DNA of 64,000 bases from Cichorium intybus (lineage: Eukaryota; Streptophyta; Magnoliopsida; Asterales; Asteraceae): assembly GCA_023525715.1 (NCBI GenBank), contig CM042010.1, positions 157,203,907 through 157,267,906 on the forward strand, given 5' to 3'. The position numbers and the translations under genes are program-made. Within the stretch, counting starts at the first letter, position 1, and every line of letters starts with the position of its first letter. Under the pieces are notes generated by a model. The model was given only the letters and a program-made list of their open reading frames with translations, searched no databases and was not told the origin of the DNA. Positions 48,040 to 60,272 of the stretch are shown here, piece after piece.

Positions 48040-48262
48040 AATCGCTAATTAGGCAAGGGTAATGTGGTAAAATATCATGGTATTTAGAATTTTAGATAAT
48101 ATTTTTAATTTTAAATCTATTTTGTTTTATTTAAAAATTGGGTTTTGAACATTAATATAATTTTTGTATCTTTATAAGGATATATACGTAATATTAAAGT
48201 TTGCAAGGATATTGACGTAATATTTAAAGTTTCTAAGGATATGTATGAAATTTTGCCAAAAT

Positions 48263-49143
48263 GAAAAAACACGACTTTTTTATGCTTAAATATGATTTTC
48301 CTTTTTGTTGAATGCAATATTTTCATAATTTTAGAATAAGCATATTATCTTCTTTATAAGTAAATTTGTAACTCATATCTTTTCTATCATTCTTTTTAAG
48401 TAAATTTTTAGCCAATATCTTTTCTTGGCCACTCCAAAATATTCATAAAAATGATTTTGGTTCATGTCTTGCAAACAATCTACACATTTGATTTAGTAAA
48501 ATATATGTTCTGAGATATTCCTTAAAAGTCTTCATAACAAAAAAATAATATAAATTTAATTTAAAATAATGGAACATGGTTGGAAGATCTAGTTTTGTCA
48601 AAGGATTGGTGGCATACTGGCATCGGTGGCTGAAGCGTCAATTTTGATGAGGTTAACATGGAAATAAAAACCCTAGAATAATTTCATAAAGGTTTCAACT
48701 TTCAACTTTCAACTTTCAAGTGATACAAGAAACCCCAAATTACCCACAAAAGCCCTCTTTTGTGACTGTCAATCGTTTAATCTGAAATTAGTTCATAGCT
48801 CTTGTCATCATTCGGATCGTTATCTTCTTTTTAGCCCCTTTGCTAACCGATGCTTCTTCAACCATACAGTCTTCTTATTTGGTAAAATCTTTTCAGAACT
48901 TTTCAAATGCCAGCATTTATGAAGTTCTTCGCACTCTTAAGGTCACTTTCCTTCAAGTCTTCATCAATAATTTAAGGCCACCAAGCCACCCATACTATGT
49001 CAGATGAACCTGATAAATTAATGTATTCCTTCGTCATTGAGCACTTCAAAGCGTCCCCCCTTTTTATTATTTAATGGGGTACGATTAAGGTTGTTCTACA
49101 ACAAGAAGCCGAACAATCCGAATACGGATTCATTGCTTATTTG
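48263..49143. other. Upstream region of the POLAR-like gene
   Basis: AT-rich with a small duplication TTTCAACTTTCAACTTTCAA at 48700. No coding exon could be supported. Confidence 0.4.
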
Positions 49144-49445
49144 TGTAAATATATGTGGAGCCCAAGAGTGTCTCTCCAAAAGAGCCCTTGTGGAGAGAGG
49201 GGAGACTCCAACATATATACAAACTTATAGGACCGTGTCGCACCAATGTGGGATACACTAACACTCCCCCTCAGAGACGTAGGCTCGATGAGGTTACAGG
49301 GTGCGGGACACTGGCTCTGATACCATGTAAATATATGTGGAGCCCAAGAGTGTCTCTCCAAAAGAGCCCTTGTGGAGAGAGGGGAGACTCCAACATATAT
49401 ACAAACTTATAGGACCGTGTCGCACCAATGTGGGATACACTAACA
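49144..49445 (-). mobile_element. TRIM-type miniature LTR retrotransposon
   Basis: Two 120-bp direct repeats (49144-49263, 49326-49445), identical by eye, flank only 62 bp. On the minus strand each LTR starts TGTTAGTGTATCCCACATTG and ends TATTTACA. The interior opens with CATGGTATCAGAGCCAG (initiator Met tRNA primer site) and closes with the polypurine tract CTGAGGGGGAG. Flanks ATTTG / ATCTG form a 4-of-5 target duplication. There is no coding capacity, as is normal for TRIMs. It stands about 370 bp upstream of the POLAR-like start codon, on the opposite strand. Confidence 0.93.
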
Positions 49446-49813
49446 ATCTGATGAAATCCGAGGTTTATTCATCGTTGGATTCATCTCGTCTTCCTGTGCT
49501 TGGATTGTGTACTTCCCCCCTTAACATTGGTAAGTGTTCAACATCTTCGAGATTCATTTTGCTGCCAAAAATAGCCGTGTTAGGGCTTGAAGAAGACTAA
49601 TACAATGAGCTCTCTGTTTTCATTCTCTATTTCTTGTTAAAATCGCCCCAGATAATCTATGGGTTTTAATGTTTTTCCGACTTCAACCTTCTTCGATCTC
49701 ATGGGATACACTCTCTATAGTTTCTTGATGCCAATTGTAACAATAAAAGACGAACATTGTGGCGTTTTTGTAAAGATTGGTTAGAATAATTTCCTCCTGT
49801 GGAAGGTTCAAAA

Positions 49814-50719
49814 ATGGATACATGGATGGTTGCGGTTGCCGCCGGTGCAGGCCTTATAGCCCGACATTTTAAAAAATGTAAACAGACCGGTGAACAAATA
49901 ACACCAGAATCATCTTCCAACATTTCTCTTACTAACAAACCCAATTCCCCAAAATACCCTCCCGACAAAAAATGGCCCTTCCGCAGGTCAACAAAGAAAG
50001 ATAAAAGTGAAGTTTCTCAAGGTGTTTCTGATACAGAAGTGACTTCTACTAGTGAATTTGATACTGTAAACGGTGTAATTTCAGGCAATTGTGAGGGTAG
50101 TAATGTCTTTTCTCCATCAACAATCATGTCCCATATTGCTAGAAGTAGATTGCTATTAAAAAATAGACGACCCATTAAACCTTTAACCTCATTGGAAAGT
50201 TGCCTTATGGCTCAAGTTGAAACAAAAGAATATATCTCCAGTCCATTTGCTTCACCTTCTTCACAGACAACGAGACCGTTTTTAGTGACTGATGGCAGTA
50301 AAGTAATTAACAGGTATAGTGGGGGTTCTTTTATTGGGTCTTTAAATACGATTGAAAACGATGCAATGTTAAATCTCTGTATTGGGATTTCTTTTGGCAT
50401 ATTGTATTCTTTCATGGCAAATAGACACGAAGTTGAAAAACTAAATCGGTTATTGAAGCAAACAGAGAATTTAGTTCAAGATCTTGAAGAGGAACTTGAG
50501 ATGAAAGATTCTTTAATCATGCAAGAACTTGCAATTGATGATCACAAATCACAATCACCTCATAATTCAGAGCAATCAACAGATGGAAATGATAAAGAAT
50601 ATGTTGTTATTCACAAGACAAAAGATGAATCTTTTAGTAAAATTGAAGCCGAACTTGAAATGCTCGAATTGAATATGAGTTCATCCACTTTAGAAAGAAG
50701 GATTAGCAATCTTGTTGAG
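49814..50719 (+). CDS. POLAR-like protein, 3'-truncated gene
   Basis: The ATG at 49814 (MDTWMVAVAAGAGLIARHFK) is the best start: the short hydrophobic N-terminus with MD-x-W-x-VA matches plant POLAR-like proteins, while the extra codons upstream begin at GTG. The 302-codon open exon has a basic/serine-rich middle, a hydrophobic segment (MLNLCIGISFGILYSFMA) and a coiled coil (LNRLLKQTENLVQDLEEELE...), ending at a GT donor after ISNLVE (50719/50720). POLAR in Arabidopsis marks the polarised cortex of asymmetrically dividing stomatal-lineage cells; for this relative the role is only inferred. The usual next exon was not found. The intron runs into a FAR1-like 33-bp scrap (50940) and unrelated sequence, so the gene is probably truncated. 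Its last third is copied at 882-1130. Confidence 0.72.
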
Positions 50720-50739
50720 GTAACTTCATATAACTAAAT

Positions 50740-52290
50740 ATATTGCATTATGCATATTTTTGTATTTTGCCCTAATGTTATATATCTGTTATTAAATATT
50801 TGGTACATCAATTATGTTAATTACAATGTATCTGTTAGCAATTATAAAATCAATGTCCGACATAATCATCCAATATATACAGACAACATGTGAATCATAG
50901 AAATTCAACAATTGATTAATGACATGTATATCACTAATCATCTCCACAAGGAATACTGTCAAAAAGAAAATCGACTACATGTTAGTCTTGTCGTGTATCG
51001 TTTCAGACGGTTAGGACGTGAACGGACGTTGCAACCTTGTACTGAGGGGTTTGCCGGTGGGTATGGTGGGCTGCCTGGCAAGATATGTGGGGGCGGCGTC
51101 ATTAGTTATTGAGTTGTTGGGCAGCTGTATGGCCGTGCTGGATACATTATCAATCTAGTTTTTTTTTTAGAACGGCGTTATCAATCTAGTTAAAGTTAAA
51201 CTTTATATATAACATTATTTCCTTGATTTATTGTTTTAGTTTATTTAGTTTTTTATTTATTATTACAAAACATATTCAAACGATTTATTCCATTCGTTCA
51301 AGTCATTCAAACATGACGATTGAATATAATAATTCATTTTATTACCTTGCCCATTCTATTGCATTGTCAATTTCATTCATTCATAATTTCATTTCATTAT
51401 ACCAAACATAACATATATGTTTTTTTTTTCCAAAGCCTTATCTACCATATATTTATTTGTATTTAGAATGACCACGTCGTTTCTTGTTTAGTATGTATAA
51501 ACACTATTTCATAAAGTATGTCATCATCTAGTAAATGATGATTGACAAGAAAAGATTTAGATGCTATAAAATTGTGAATTGCGTATATTCATTGTATTGG
51601 TGGTGATTATAATAATCTAAAGAGAAATCAATACGTTAGTAGAGTTATATATAAGAACAAAAGTTATTAGAGTGCTTAGTAAATTATGACAAATAGTTGA
51701 AATTTTGTATAGTAGTATACTATTACATAGGATCTCAAGTAAAATTGTAGTATGTTTCAGAAATAAGAATTTATAACTTTCATGTTACATATTGTTACAA
51801 TGTTGTAAAAGGGGTTTACCCAAATTTGAGTATAGAACATTCAAAACGGAAATGAATGAATAAGAAATTAATCTAAAAGATATAGCGGCTTATTGGATGT
51901 TTAAGAGGTTGCGTGGTTATTTATGTCGAACCAAATAAACAAAGGTTGTATATTTAGGATAATTTCAAGGGCTTATAAGTCTTAATAGTACAAAGGCTCT
52001 CTCTTACACATATATGCGTGTAAATATGAACTAAAATCGGCTCCAATTGACTCTAGAGACCGAAACTATAAATAAGTTAAAGATGTTGATGTGACATCAT
52101 AAACAATAACTCATATTTGTAAAAATGTTAATACACATAATTTAATAGAAACTTAAGGGTTAAATGATGAAATTGTATAAAAAAAATAGAATATGGGAGA
52201 CGATCTAATATTATTTTATTAAATATTTCATTTATAATCCGTAATTATTTTAATAATTAATAACCAGGAAAAGGAGAAATGCTATTTTGG
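50740..52290. other. AT-rich region with a FAR1-like scrap
   Basis: 50740-50974 matches 1150-1484. 50975-51115 is G-rich and unidentified (GTTTGCCGGTGGGTATGG). The rest is AT-rich with no gene. The T8-9 runs at 51158 and 51420 may be old insertion scars. Confidence 0.45.
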
Positions 52291-52299
52291 TATCGAAAC

Positions 52300-53690
52300 G
52301 AAGACGGAGAATTTGGTAGTTCTTCCGAAATCCAAATCACCGTCCAAGTATCTGAGAACACTTCACAGTCGTCGTACTCATCTACATCGCCGATCTTCGT
52401 CTCTCTTCTGCTAGATCTCTGTGATCAGGTAAATTCTTCCATATAACTGCTGGCGACACTACCGATGTGTGCTTGATTTCGTTATTGCTCATATATTAAC
52501 GAGATTCAATATTTGCTCGGAGTCTCATTGTCTAATTGATCGATAATCGACTTAATTGCTCTGAATTTCAATTTCCTGGTGAAGATCAGGTTAGGTATAG
52601 GGATTGACCACTAGCAACAAGAGAAATTCGATTTTGATGTGCGTAATTTATCTTCTTTCATATTTCCAACCCTTGAATTAATACTGGTTTCGTTAATTTA
52701 GAACTGTCTGCGATTGCTATCGATTTCAAGTTCAAAATGACAGACGTAGTGTATTAATAGGCTAACTAAAACAACTAGTTTTGCGACTGCATCTCGTCAG
52801 TGGCATGGAAAATTGCTTCTAATCGGAACTGGAACTTGTTTAGTTCAGAAAGTGAAGTTATTTGATTTTATTATAGCATTTGATCCCAAGTTTAGTTACA
52901 TGGTGAACTGACTACTATTTCATGCCAGTTCTCACACCCCCAGTATCACTGTAGCAAAGCTTTGTACATCTAGCTATTGGCTTTATCCACAACAAATTCC
53001 ATGTTCTTGCAGATCACTTAGAGAAGCCAAACAAGAAGACAATAATTGTGATACACAAGAGCTATGGGGACTGAATGCAAATAACTATCCAAGGCCAGCT
53101 GGCACACCTTTTGCTCCTCCTCAAAGCAACACACCTTTTTCATCATCTCGCCCTGTAGCTGGTGCTTTCAGGCCAGCATCTTCCCCAAGTACAACTCCAT
53201 CTTTTCCTTCTGGGCCTGCGGTTGGATCAGAAGTTCCTGGTTTTAGACCCATGCAAACTGGTAGGCCTACTCCTCCATATGGCCCACCAACCACCGGACC
53301 TTTCCAACTCCACCATTCCAGGCACCTCCACCACCTGTTGGACAGCCCATATTGCCGCCAACAATGAGACCTCCAAGTTTCCAAAACCACCAATGCCTAT
53401 GGGTTCACCACCTCAAACCATGAACGGTATGCTTTCTACCTCAAACATGCAGCAACCCCAACCTTCAATGGTGCCACCTCATCATCTGCTTGGCCTGGCT
53501 ATCCAGGTGTACAAAGTAACACAGCTCCTCCAACAGCACCAGGAGGTTACGTGCCACCTCAGCCTGCCACATCTGCCCCCTTTCAAGGTGGTTATGGACA
53601 ACCTCCCTCACCGGGTGCATCTCCTCTAGGAATGTATGTAGGAGGGGCCCCACCTCCAACAGGTGGCATGCCAGGATTGGTGGAATTCAT
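52300..53690 (+). pseudogene. SEC24: SEC24-like 5' pseudogene
   Basis: 5' leader exon about 52300-52431, a GT-AG intron to about 53013, then ATG at 53064. The Pro-rich N-terminus of a plant Sec24 COPII-coat protein is readable in pieces: NNYPRPAGTPFAPPQSNTPF, SSSRPVAGAFRPASSPSTTP, RPTPPYGPPTTG, then in other frames PTPPFQAPPPPVGQPILPPT, PPQTMNGML and PGGYVPPQPATSAPFQGGYG to GGMPGLVE. Frameshifts occur after MGTEC (53078), near 53295 and near 53380-53500. Sec24 selects cargo for ER-to-Golgi vesicles. Its zinc-finger, trunk and gelsolin domains are all missing, because at about 53690 the sequence joins the minus-strand gene. Confidence 0.75.
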
Positions 53691-53697
53691 ACAAGGT

Positions 53698-53931
53698 ATT
53701 CAACTGAGCTACATAAGGATACTGATTTACTAATCTACAGAAGACATCAATAGTGACATTCAAGGCTTTTTCCTTCTCCTGCATAGACACATTGAAACCA
53801 TCAACCACTTAATAATTTATAAATAACTAAATAAATGATTTATGATTGTAACATGACCAACCATCTCTGAATTCGATGTTCGGAACTCATCCCATGATCT
53901 CTTGAAGTCCAATTCCAGTTCATGTATTTCT
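53698..53931 (-). pseudogene. Exons 2 and 3 of the array-linked gene, truncated
   Basis: Exon 2 (53862-53931) reads EIHELELDFKRSWDEFRTSN plus SEM. Exon 3 (from 53778) reads EKEKALNVTIDVFCRLVNQ and PYVAQLNTL, then breaks at the SEC24 junction (about 53690-53698). Exon 2 takes the phase left by exon 1 of the neighbouring array (143 bases, AG/A). The pattern SW-E-EF-R...EKE-ALN-TVDVFCRLV belongs to a conserved plant protein that I recognise but cannot name reliably. The remaining exons are absent. Confidence 0.6.
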
Positions 53932-54581
53932 CTGTTTGCAGTAAACACGCAAATATTAATGCACTACAAGATGAAGCAAATGTCTTGACATGGATTATTA
54001 AATTAACATTCAAATAAATGATTTTACTTTTAATATGCAAGCATACAACATCATATGCCAATACACAAGGACATGTCCAAGCATGTGAAATTATCATTCA
54101 ACAGCCTTAAAGATGGCAAAAATGTAAGCAACTTGGTCCTGCTCATTTTGAGCATTTACCATTTTCATGATGTGGGTCATGTGGAGTGAAAAAGAAATAA
54201 ATATGTGAGTATTACACGTGGTTATATGTGTGGAGACCTACAACTATTTAATTTATACGGTACGAAACCCTTCAAGTACCAATGTACCATATATATTATG
54301 CTGAGCTTTATTTCTTAAACCCTCTGAGTTCCTAAAAACATCTCATTCTCTTTCTTACTGACGGAATTTTCCAGTTCCAAGACATCCTCCAAACACTTTG
54401 GTTTGTTAACTTCATATTGATTAGTACTGGAAAAACAACTCAGTTCCAATATCCCTACTAGTTCGAGTTCTTATTGTAAAAATGCATCTTCTTACATGGT
54501 CGACAGGCATTATTTTCCATACGAATGTGCCCAGTAACTGAAAACTGAAAAGATGGAATATGAAATAGAAAGAAAACTGAC

Positions 54582-54724
54582 CTTGACAAGGGGTCATCGT
54601 AGCTTGAACAAGTGGCATAGTTACTATTCTGGTCAATATAAGGGGAGGAAGACGATGCAGCTGATGTAGGCGCTGAGAACCCTACCTTATCTTTGATGTC
54701 TTTAAGCAATGATACCCATTTCAT
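54582..54724 (-). pseudogene. Array unit 1: first exon copy
   Basis: 47 codons plus two bases, open, ending DDPLSR at a GT donor. It carries a private Asn-to-Tyr change (SNYATCSS) and a 7-bp duplication in the intron behind it. This copy lies nearest to exon 2 (53862-53931), so it is the one most likely to be spliced. Confidence 0.65.
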
Positions 54725-55690
54725 CGTTTTTAATTAACACTCATCGGCCGAAAAGAAACAAACAAAACAATCGATCAATTAACGGCACACCGGAACCAAT
54801 TATATTTTTAATATCCGGAGGATCTCCGAGCTCAAAAACCCTCCGTCAACTGGTTTCAAAATCGGGATAGAAAAAAAAATCGAAGTGAGCTGATCGATCG
54901 GAATCAATTGGGTAATTTAAAGAAGTATAGTGGCCAAAAAATATTATTTATTTCAAAATTTTAAGCGAGAGAAAGAAAAACCGAACGAGAAACAAGGCGC
55001 GGAGTTGCCGTCCAAAAACATTCGGAATTCAAAGAGTTAGGGCACCAAAAGTGAAAGAAAAATCTCAAAACACGAGTAAATTAAGGCATAGTGATTCACT
55101 GATTTTGGGGATAAATTAGCAGACAGATCAGCAAAAAAAAGAATTGAATATTATCATCTTAGATTGTAATTTCTTTATTTTTTTTACCCAATTGATTCCG
55201 ATCGATCAGCTCACTTCGATTTTTTTTTTCTATCCCGATTTTGAAACTTGGTCCGGGTCATTTTGAGCATTTACCATTTTCATGATGTGGGTCATGTGGA
55301 GTGAAAAAGAAATAAATATATGAGTATTACACGTGGTTATATGTGTGGAGACCTACAACTATTTAATTTATACAGTACGAAACCCTTCAAGTACCAATGT
55401 ACCATATATATATTATGCTGAGCATTATTTCTTAAACCCTCTGAGTTCCTAAAACATCTCATTCTCTTTCTTACTGACGGAATTTTCCAGTTCCAAGACA
55501 TCCTCCAAACACTTTGGTTTGTTAACTTCATATTGATTAGTACTGGAAAAACAACTCAGTTCCAATATCCCTACTAGTTCGAGTTCTTATTGTAAAAATG
55601 CATCTTCTTACATGGTCGACAGGCATTATTTTCCATACGAATGTGCCCAGTAACTGAAAAGATGGAATATGAAATAGAAAGAAAACTGAC

Positions 55691-55833
55691 CTTGACAAGG
55701 GGTCATCGTAGCTTGAACAAGTGGCATTGTTACTATTCTGGTCAATATAAGGGGAGGAAGACGATGCAGCTGATGTAGGCGCTGAGAACCCTACCTTATC
55801 TTTGATGTCTTTAAGCAATGATACCCATTTCAT
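55691..55833 (-). pseudogene. Array unit 2: first exon copy
   Basis: Open, consensus sequence (SNNATCSSYDDPLSR), intact ATG and donor. Confidence 0.65.
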
Positions 55834-56801
55834 CGTTTTTAATTAACACTCATCGGCCGAAAAGAAACAAACAAAACAATCGATCAATTAACGGCACACC
55901 GGAACCAATTATATTTTTAATATCCGGAGGATCTCCGAGCTCAAAAACCCTCCGTCAACTGGTTTCAAAATCGGGATAGAAAAAAAAATCGAAGTGAGCT
56001 GATCGATCGGAATCAATTGGGTAATTTAAAGAAGTATAGTGGCCAAAAAATATTATTTATTTCAAAATTTTAAGCGAGAGAAAGAAAAACCGAACGAGAA
56101 ACAAGGCGCGGAGTTGCCGTCCAAAAACATTCGGAATTCAAAGAGTTAGGGCACCAAAAGTGAAAGAAAAATCTCAAAACACGAGTAAATTAAGGCATAG
56201 TGATTCACTGATTTTGGGGATAAATTAGCAGACAGATCAGCAAAAAAAAGAATTGAATATTATCATCTTAGATCGTAATTTCTTTATTTTTTTTACCCAA
56301 TTGATTCCGATCGATCAGCTCACTTCGATTTTTTTTTTCTATCCCGATTTTGAAACTTGGTCCGGGTCATTTTGAGCATTTACCATTTTCATGATGTGGG
56401 TCATGTGGAGTGAAAAAGAAATAAATATATGAGTATTACACGTGGTTATATGTGTGGAGACCTACAACTATTTAATTTATACAGTACGAAACCCTTCAAG
56501 TACCAATGTACCATATATATATATTATGCTGAGCATTATTTCTTAAACCCTCTGAGTTCCTAAAACATCTCATTCTCTTTCTTACTGACGGAATTTTCCA
56601 GTTCCAAGACATCCTCCAAACACTTTGGTTTGTTAACTTCATATTGATTAGTACTAGAAAAACAACTCAATTCCAATATCCCTACTAGTTCGAGTTCTTA
56701 TTGTAAAAATGCATCTTCTTACATGGTCGACAGGCATTATTTTCCATACGAATGTGCCCAGTAACTGAAAAGATGGAATATGAAATAGAAAGAAAACTGA
56801 C

Positions 56802-56944
56802 CTTGACAAGGGGTCATCGTAGCTTGAACAAGTGGCATTGTTACTATTCTGGTCAATATAAGAGGAGGAAGACGATGCAGCTGATGTAGGCGCTGAGAAC
56901 CCTACCTTATCTTTGATGTCTTTAAGCAATGATACCCATTTCAT
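56802..56944 (-). pseudogene. Array unit 3: first exon copy
   Basis: Open. It carries Pro-to-Ser (SSSSSYIDQ), shared only with unit 5, and the unit has an extra A in the loop, also shared with unit 5. Confidence 0.65.
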
Positions 56945-57911
56945 CGTTTTTAATTAACACTCATCGGCCGAAAAGAAACAAACAAAACAATCGATCAATT
57001 AACGGCACACCGGAACCAATTATATTTTTAATATCCGGAGGATCTCCGAGCTCAAAAACCCTCCGTCAACTGGTTTCAAAATCGGGATAGAAAAAAAAAT
57101 CGAAGTGAGCTGATCGATCGGAATCAATTGGGTAATTTAAAGAAGTATAGTGGCCAAAAAAATATTATTTATTTCAAAATTTTAAGCGAGAGAAAGAAAA
57201 ACCGAACGAGAAACAAGGCGCGGAGTTGCCGTCCAAAAACATTCGGAATTCAAAGAGTTAGGGCACCAAAAGTGAAAGAAAAATCTCAAAACACGAGTAA
57301 ATTAAGGCATAGTGATTCACTGATTTTGGGGATAAATTAGCAGACAGATCAGCAAAAAAAAGAATTGAATATTATCATCTTAGATCGTAATTTCTTTATT
57401 TTTTTTACCCAATTGATTCCGATCGATCAGCTCACTTCGATTTTTTTTTTCTATCCCGATTTTGAAACTTGGTCCTGGTCATTTTGAGCATTTACCATTT
57501 TCATGATGTGGGTCATGTGGAGTGAAAAAGAAATAAATATATGAGTATTACACGTGATTATATGTGTGGAGACCTACAACTATTTAATTTATACAGTACG
57601 AAACCCTTCAAGTACCAATGTACCATATATATATTATGCTGAGCTTTATTTCTTAAACCCTCTGAGTTCCTAAAACATCTCATTCTCTTTCTTACTGACG
57701 GAATTTTCCAGTTCCAAGACATCCTCCAAACACTTTGGTTTGTTAACTTCATATTGATTAGTACTGGAAAAACAACTCAGTTCCAATATCCCTACTAGTT
57801 CGAGTTCTTATTGTAAAAATGCATCTTCTTACATGGTCGACAGGCATTATTTTCCATACGAATGTGCCCAGTAACTGAAAAGATGGAATATGAAATAGAA
57901 AGAAAACTGAC

Positions 57912-58054
57912 CTTGACAAGGGGTCATCGTAGCTTGAACAAGTGGCATTGTTACTATTCTGGTCAATATAAGGGGAGGAAGACGATGCAGCTGATGTAGG
58001 CGCTGAGAACCCTACCTTATCTTTGATGTCTTTAAGCAATGATACCCATTTCAT
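57912..58054 (-). pseudogene. Array unit 4: first exon copy
   Basis: Open, consensus coding sequence. The unit shares the ACGTGATTATA variant (near 57551) with unit 6. Confidence 0.65.
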
Positions 58055-59019
58055 CGTTTTTAATTAACACTCATCGGCCGAAAAGAAACAAACAAAACAA
58101 TCGATCAATTAACGGCACACCGGAACCAATTATATTTTTAATATCCGGAGGATCTCCGAGCTCAAAAACCCTCCGTCAACTGGTTTCAAAATCGGGATAG
58201 AAAAAAAAATCGAAGTGAGCTGATCGATCGGAATCAATTGGGTAATTTAAAGAAGTATAGTGGCCAAAAAATATTATTTATTTCAAAATTTTAAGCGAGA
58301 GAAAGAAAAACCGAACGAGAAACAAGGCGCGGAGTTGCCGTCCAAAAACATTCGGAATTCAAAGAGTTAGGGCACCAAAAGTGAAAGAAAAATCTCAAAA
58401 CACGAGTAAATTAAGGCATAGTGATTCACTGATTTTGGGGATAAATTAGCAGACAGATCAGCAAAAAAAAGAATTGAATATTATCATCTTAGATCGTAAT
58501 TTCTTTATTTTTTTTACCCAATTGATTCCGATCGATCAGCTCACTTCGATTTTTTTTTCTATCCCGATTTTGAAACTTGGTCCGGGTCATTTTGAGCATT
58601 TACCATTTTCATGATGTGGGTCATGTGGAGTGAAAAAGAAATAAATATATGAGTATTACACGTGGTTATATGTGTGGAGACCTACAACTATTTAATTTAT
58701 ACAGTACGAAACCCTTCAAGTACCAATGTACCATATATATATTATGCTGAGCATTATTTCTTAAACCCTCTGAGTTCCTAAAACATCTCATTCTCTTTCT
58801 TACTGACGGAATTTTCCAGTTCCAAGACATCCTCCAAACACTTTGGTTTGTTAACTTCATATTGATTAGTACTGGAAAAACAACTCAATTCCAATATCCC
58901 TACTAGTTCGAGTTCTTATTGTAAAAATGCATCTTCTTACATGGTCGACAGGCATTATTTTCCATACGAATGTGCCCAGTAACTGAAAAGATGGAATATG
59001 AAATAGAAAGAAAACTGAC

Positions 59020-59162
59020 CTTGACAAGGGGTCATCGTAGCTTGAACAAGTGGCATTGTTACTATTCTGGTCAATATAAGAGGAGGAAGACGATGCAGCT
59101 GATGTAGGCGCTGAGAACCCTACCTTATCTTTGATGTCTTTAAGCAATGATACCCATTTCAT
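59020..59162 (-). pseudogene. Array unit 5: first exon copy
   Basis: Open. Same Pro-to-Ser variant as unit 3. Confidence 0.65.
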
Positions 59163-60129
59163 CGTTTTTAATTAACACTCATCGGCCGAAAAGAAACAAA
59201 CAAAACAATCGATCAATTAACGGCACACCGGAACCAATTATATTTTTAATATCCGGAGGATCTCCGAGCTCAAAAACCCTCCGTCAACTGGTTTCAAAAT
59301 CGGGATAGAAAAAAAAATCGAAGTGAGCTGATCGATCGGAATCAATTGGGTAATTTAAAGAAGTATAGTGGCCAAAAAAATATTATTTATTTCAAAATTT
59401 TAAGCGAGAGAAAGAAAAACCGAACGAGAAACAAGGCGCGGAGTTGCCGTCCAAAAACATTCGGAATTCAAAGAGTTAGGGCACCAAAAGTGAAAGAAAA
59501 ATCTCAAAACACGAGTAAATTAAGGCATAGTGATTCACTGATTTTGGGGATAAATTAGCAGACAGATCAGCAAAAAAAAGAATTGAATATTATCATCTTA
59601 GATCGTAATTTCTTTATTTTTTTTACCCAATTGATTCCGATCGATCAGCTCACTTCGATTTTTTTTTTCTATCCCGATTTTGAAACTTGGTCCTGGTCAT
59701 TTTGAGCATTTACCATTTTCATGATGTGGGTCATGTGGAGTGAAAAAGAAATAAATATATGAGTATTACACGTGATTATATGTGTGGAGACCTACAACTA
59801 TTTAATTTATACAGTACGAAACCCTTCAAGTACCAATGTACCATATATATATTATGCTGAGCTTTATTTCTTAAACCCTCTGAGTTCCTAAAACATCTCA
59901 TTCTCTTTCTTACTGACGGAATTTTCCAGTTCCAAGACATCCTCCAAACACTTTGGTTTGTTAACTTCATATTGATTAGTACTGGAAAAACAACTCAGTT
60001 CCAATATCCCTACTAGTTCGAGTTCTTATTGTAAAAATGCATCTTCTTACATGGTCGACAGGCATTATTTTCCATACGAATGTGCCCAGTAACTGAAAAG
60101 ATGGAATATGAAATAGAAAGAAAACTGAC

Positions 60130-60272
60130 CTTGACAAGGGGTCATCGTAGCTTGAACAAGTGGCATTGTTACTATTCTGGTCAATATAAGGGGAGGAAGA
60201 CGATGCAGCTGATGTAGGCGCTGAGAACCCTACCTTATCTTTGATGTCTTTAAGCAATGATACCCATTTCAT
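60130..60272 (-). pseudogene. Array unit 6: first exon copy
   Basis: Open, consensus. Unit-level variants match unit 4. Confidence 0.65.

Larger units (their letters stand above)
45596..48262. mobile_element. Long-inverted-repeat element carrying a fibrillin fragment
   Basis: 45596-45830 and 48040-48262 are inverted copies of each other over roughly 220 bp. Both contain ATATCCTTGCAAACTTTAA units, TTATAAAGATA and ATACCATGATATTTTACCAC-type sequence, the last as the complement on the right. The 2.7-kb span holds a tandem duplication at 45870-46075 and a plastid-lipid-associated protein exon. Long inverted termini plus a host exon suggest a Pack-MULE, but no transposase and no clear 9-bp target duplication were found. 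Confidence 0.75.

Noticed and set aside
49799..49813. Upstream start (MEGSK) for the POLAR-like protein
   Set aside because: That codon is GTG. The ATG at 49814 gives the family-typical MD-x-W start.
55337..55531. 64-codon minus-strand ORF repeated in several array units
   Set aside because: It exists only because the unit is repeated, is broken in other units by small changes, and lies in what should be intron sequence.
57128..57340. 70-codon plus-strand ORF in units 3 and 5 only
   Set aside because: It depends on one extra A in those two units. The other units do not have it, so it is not conserved coding sequence.
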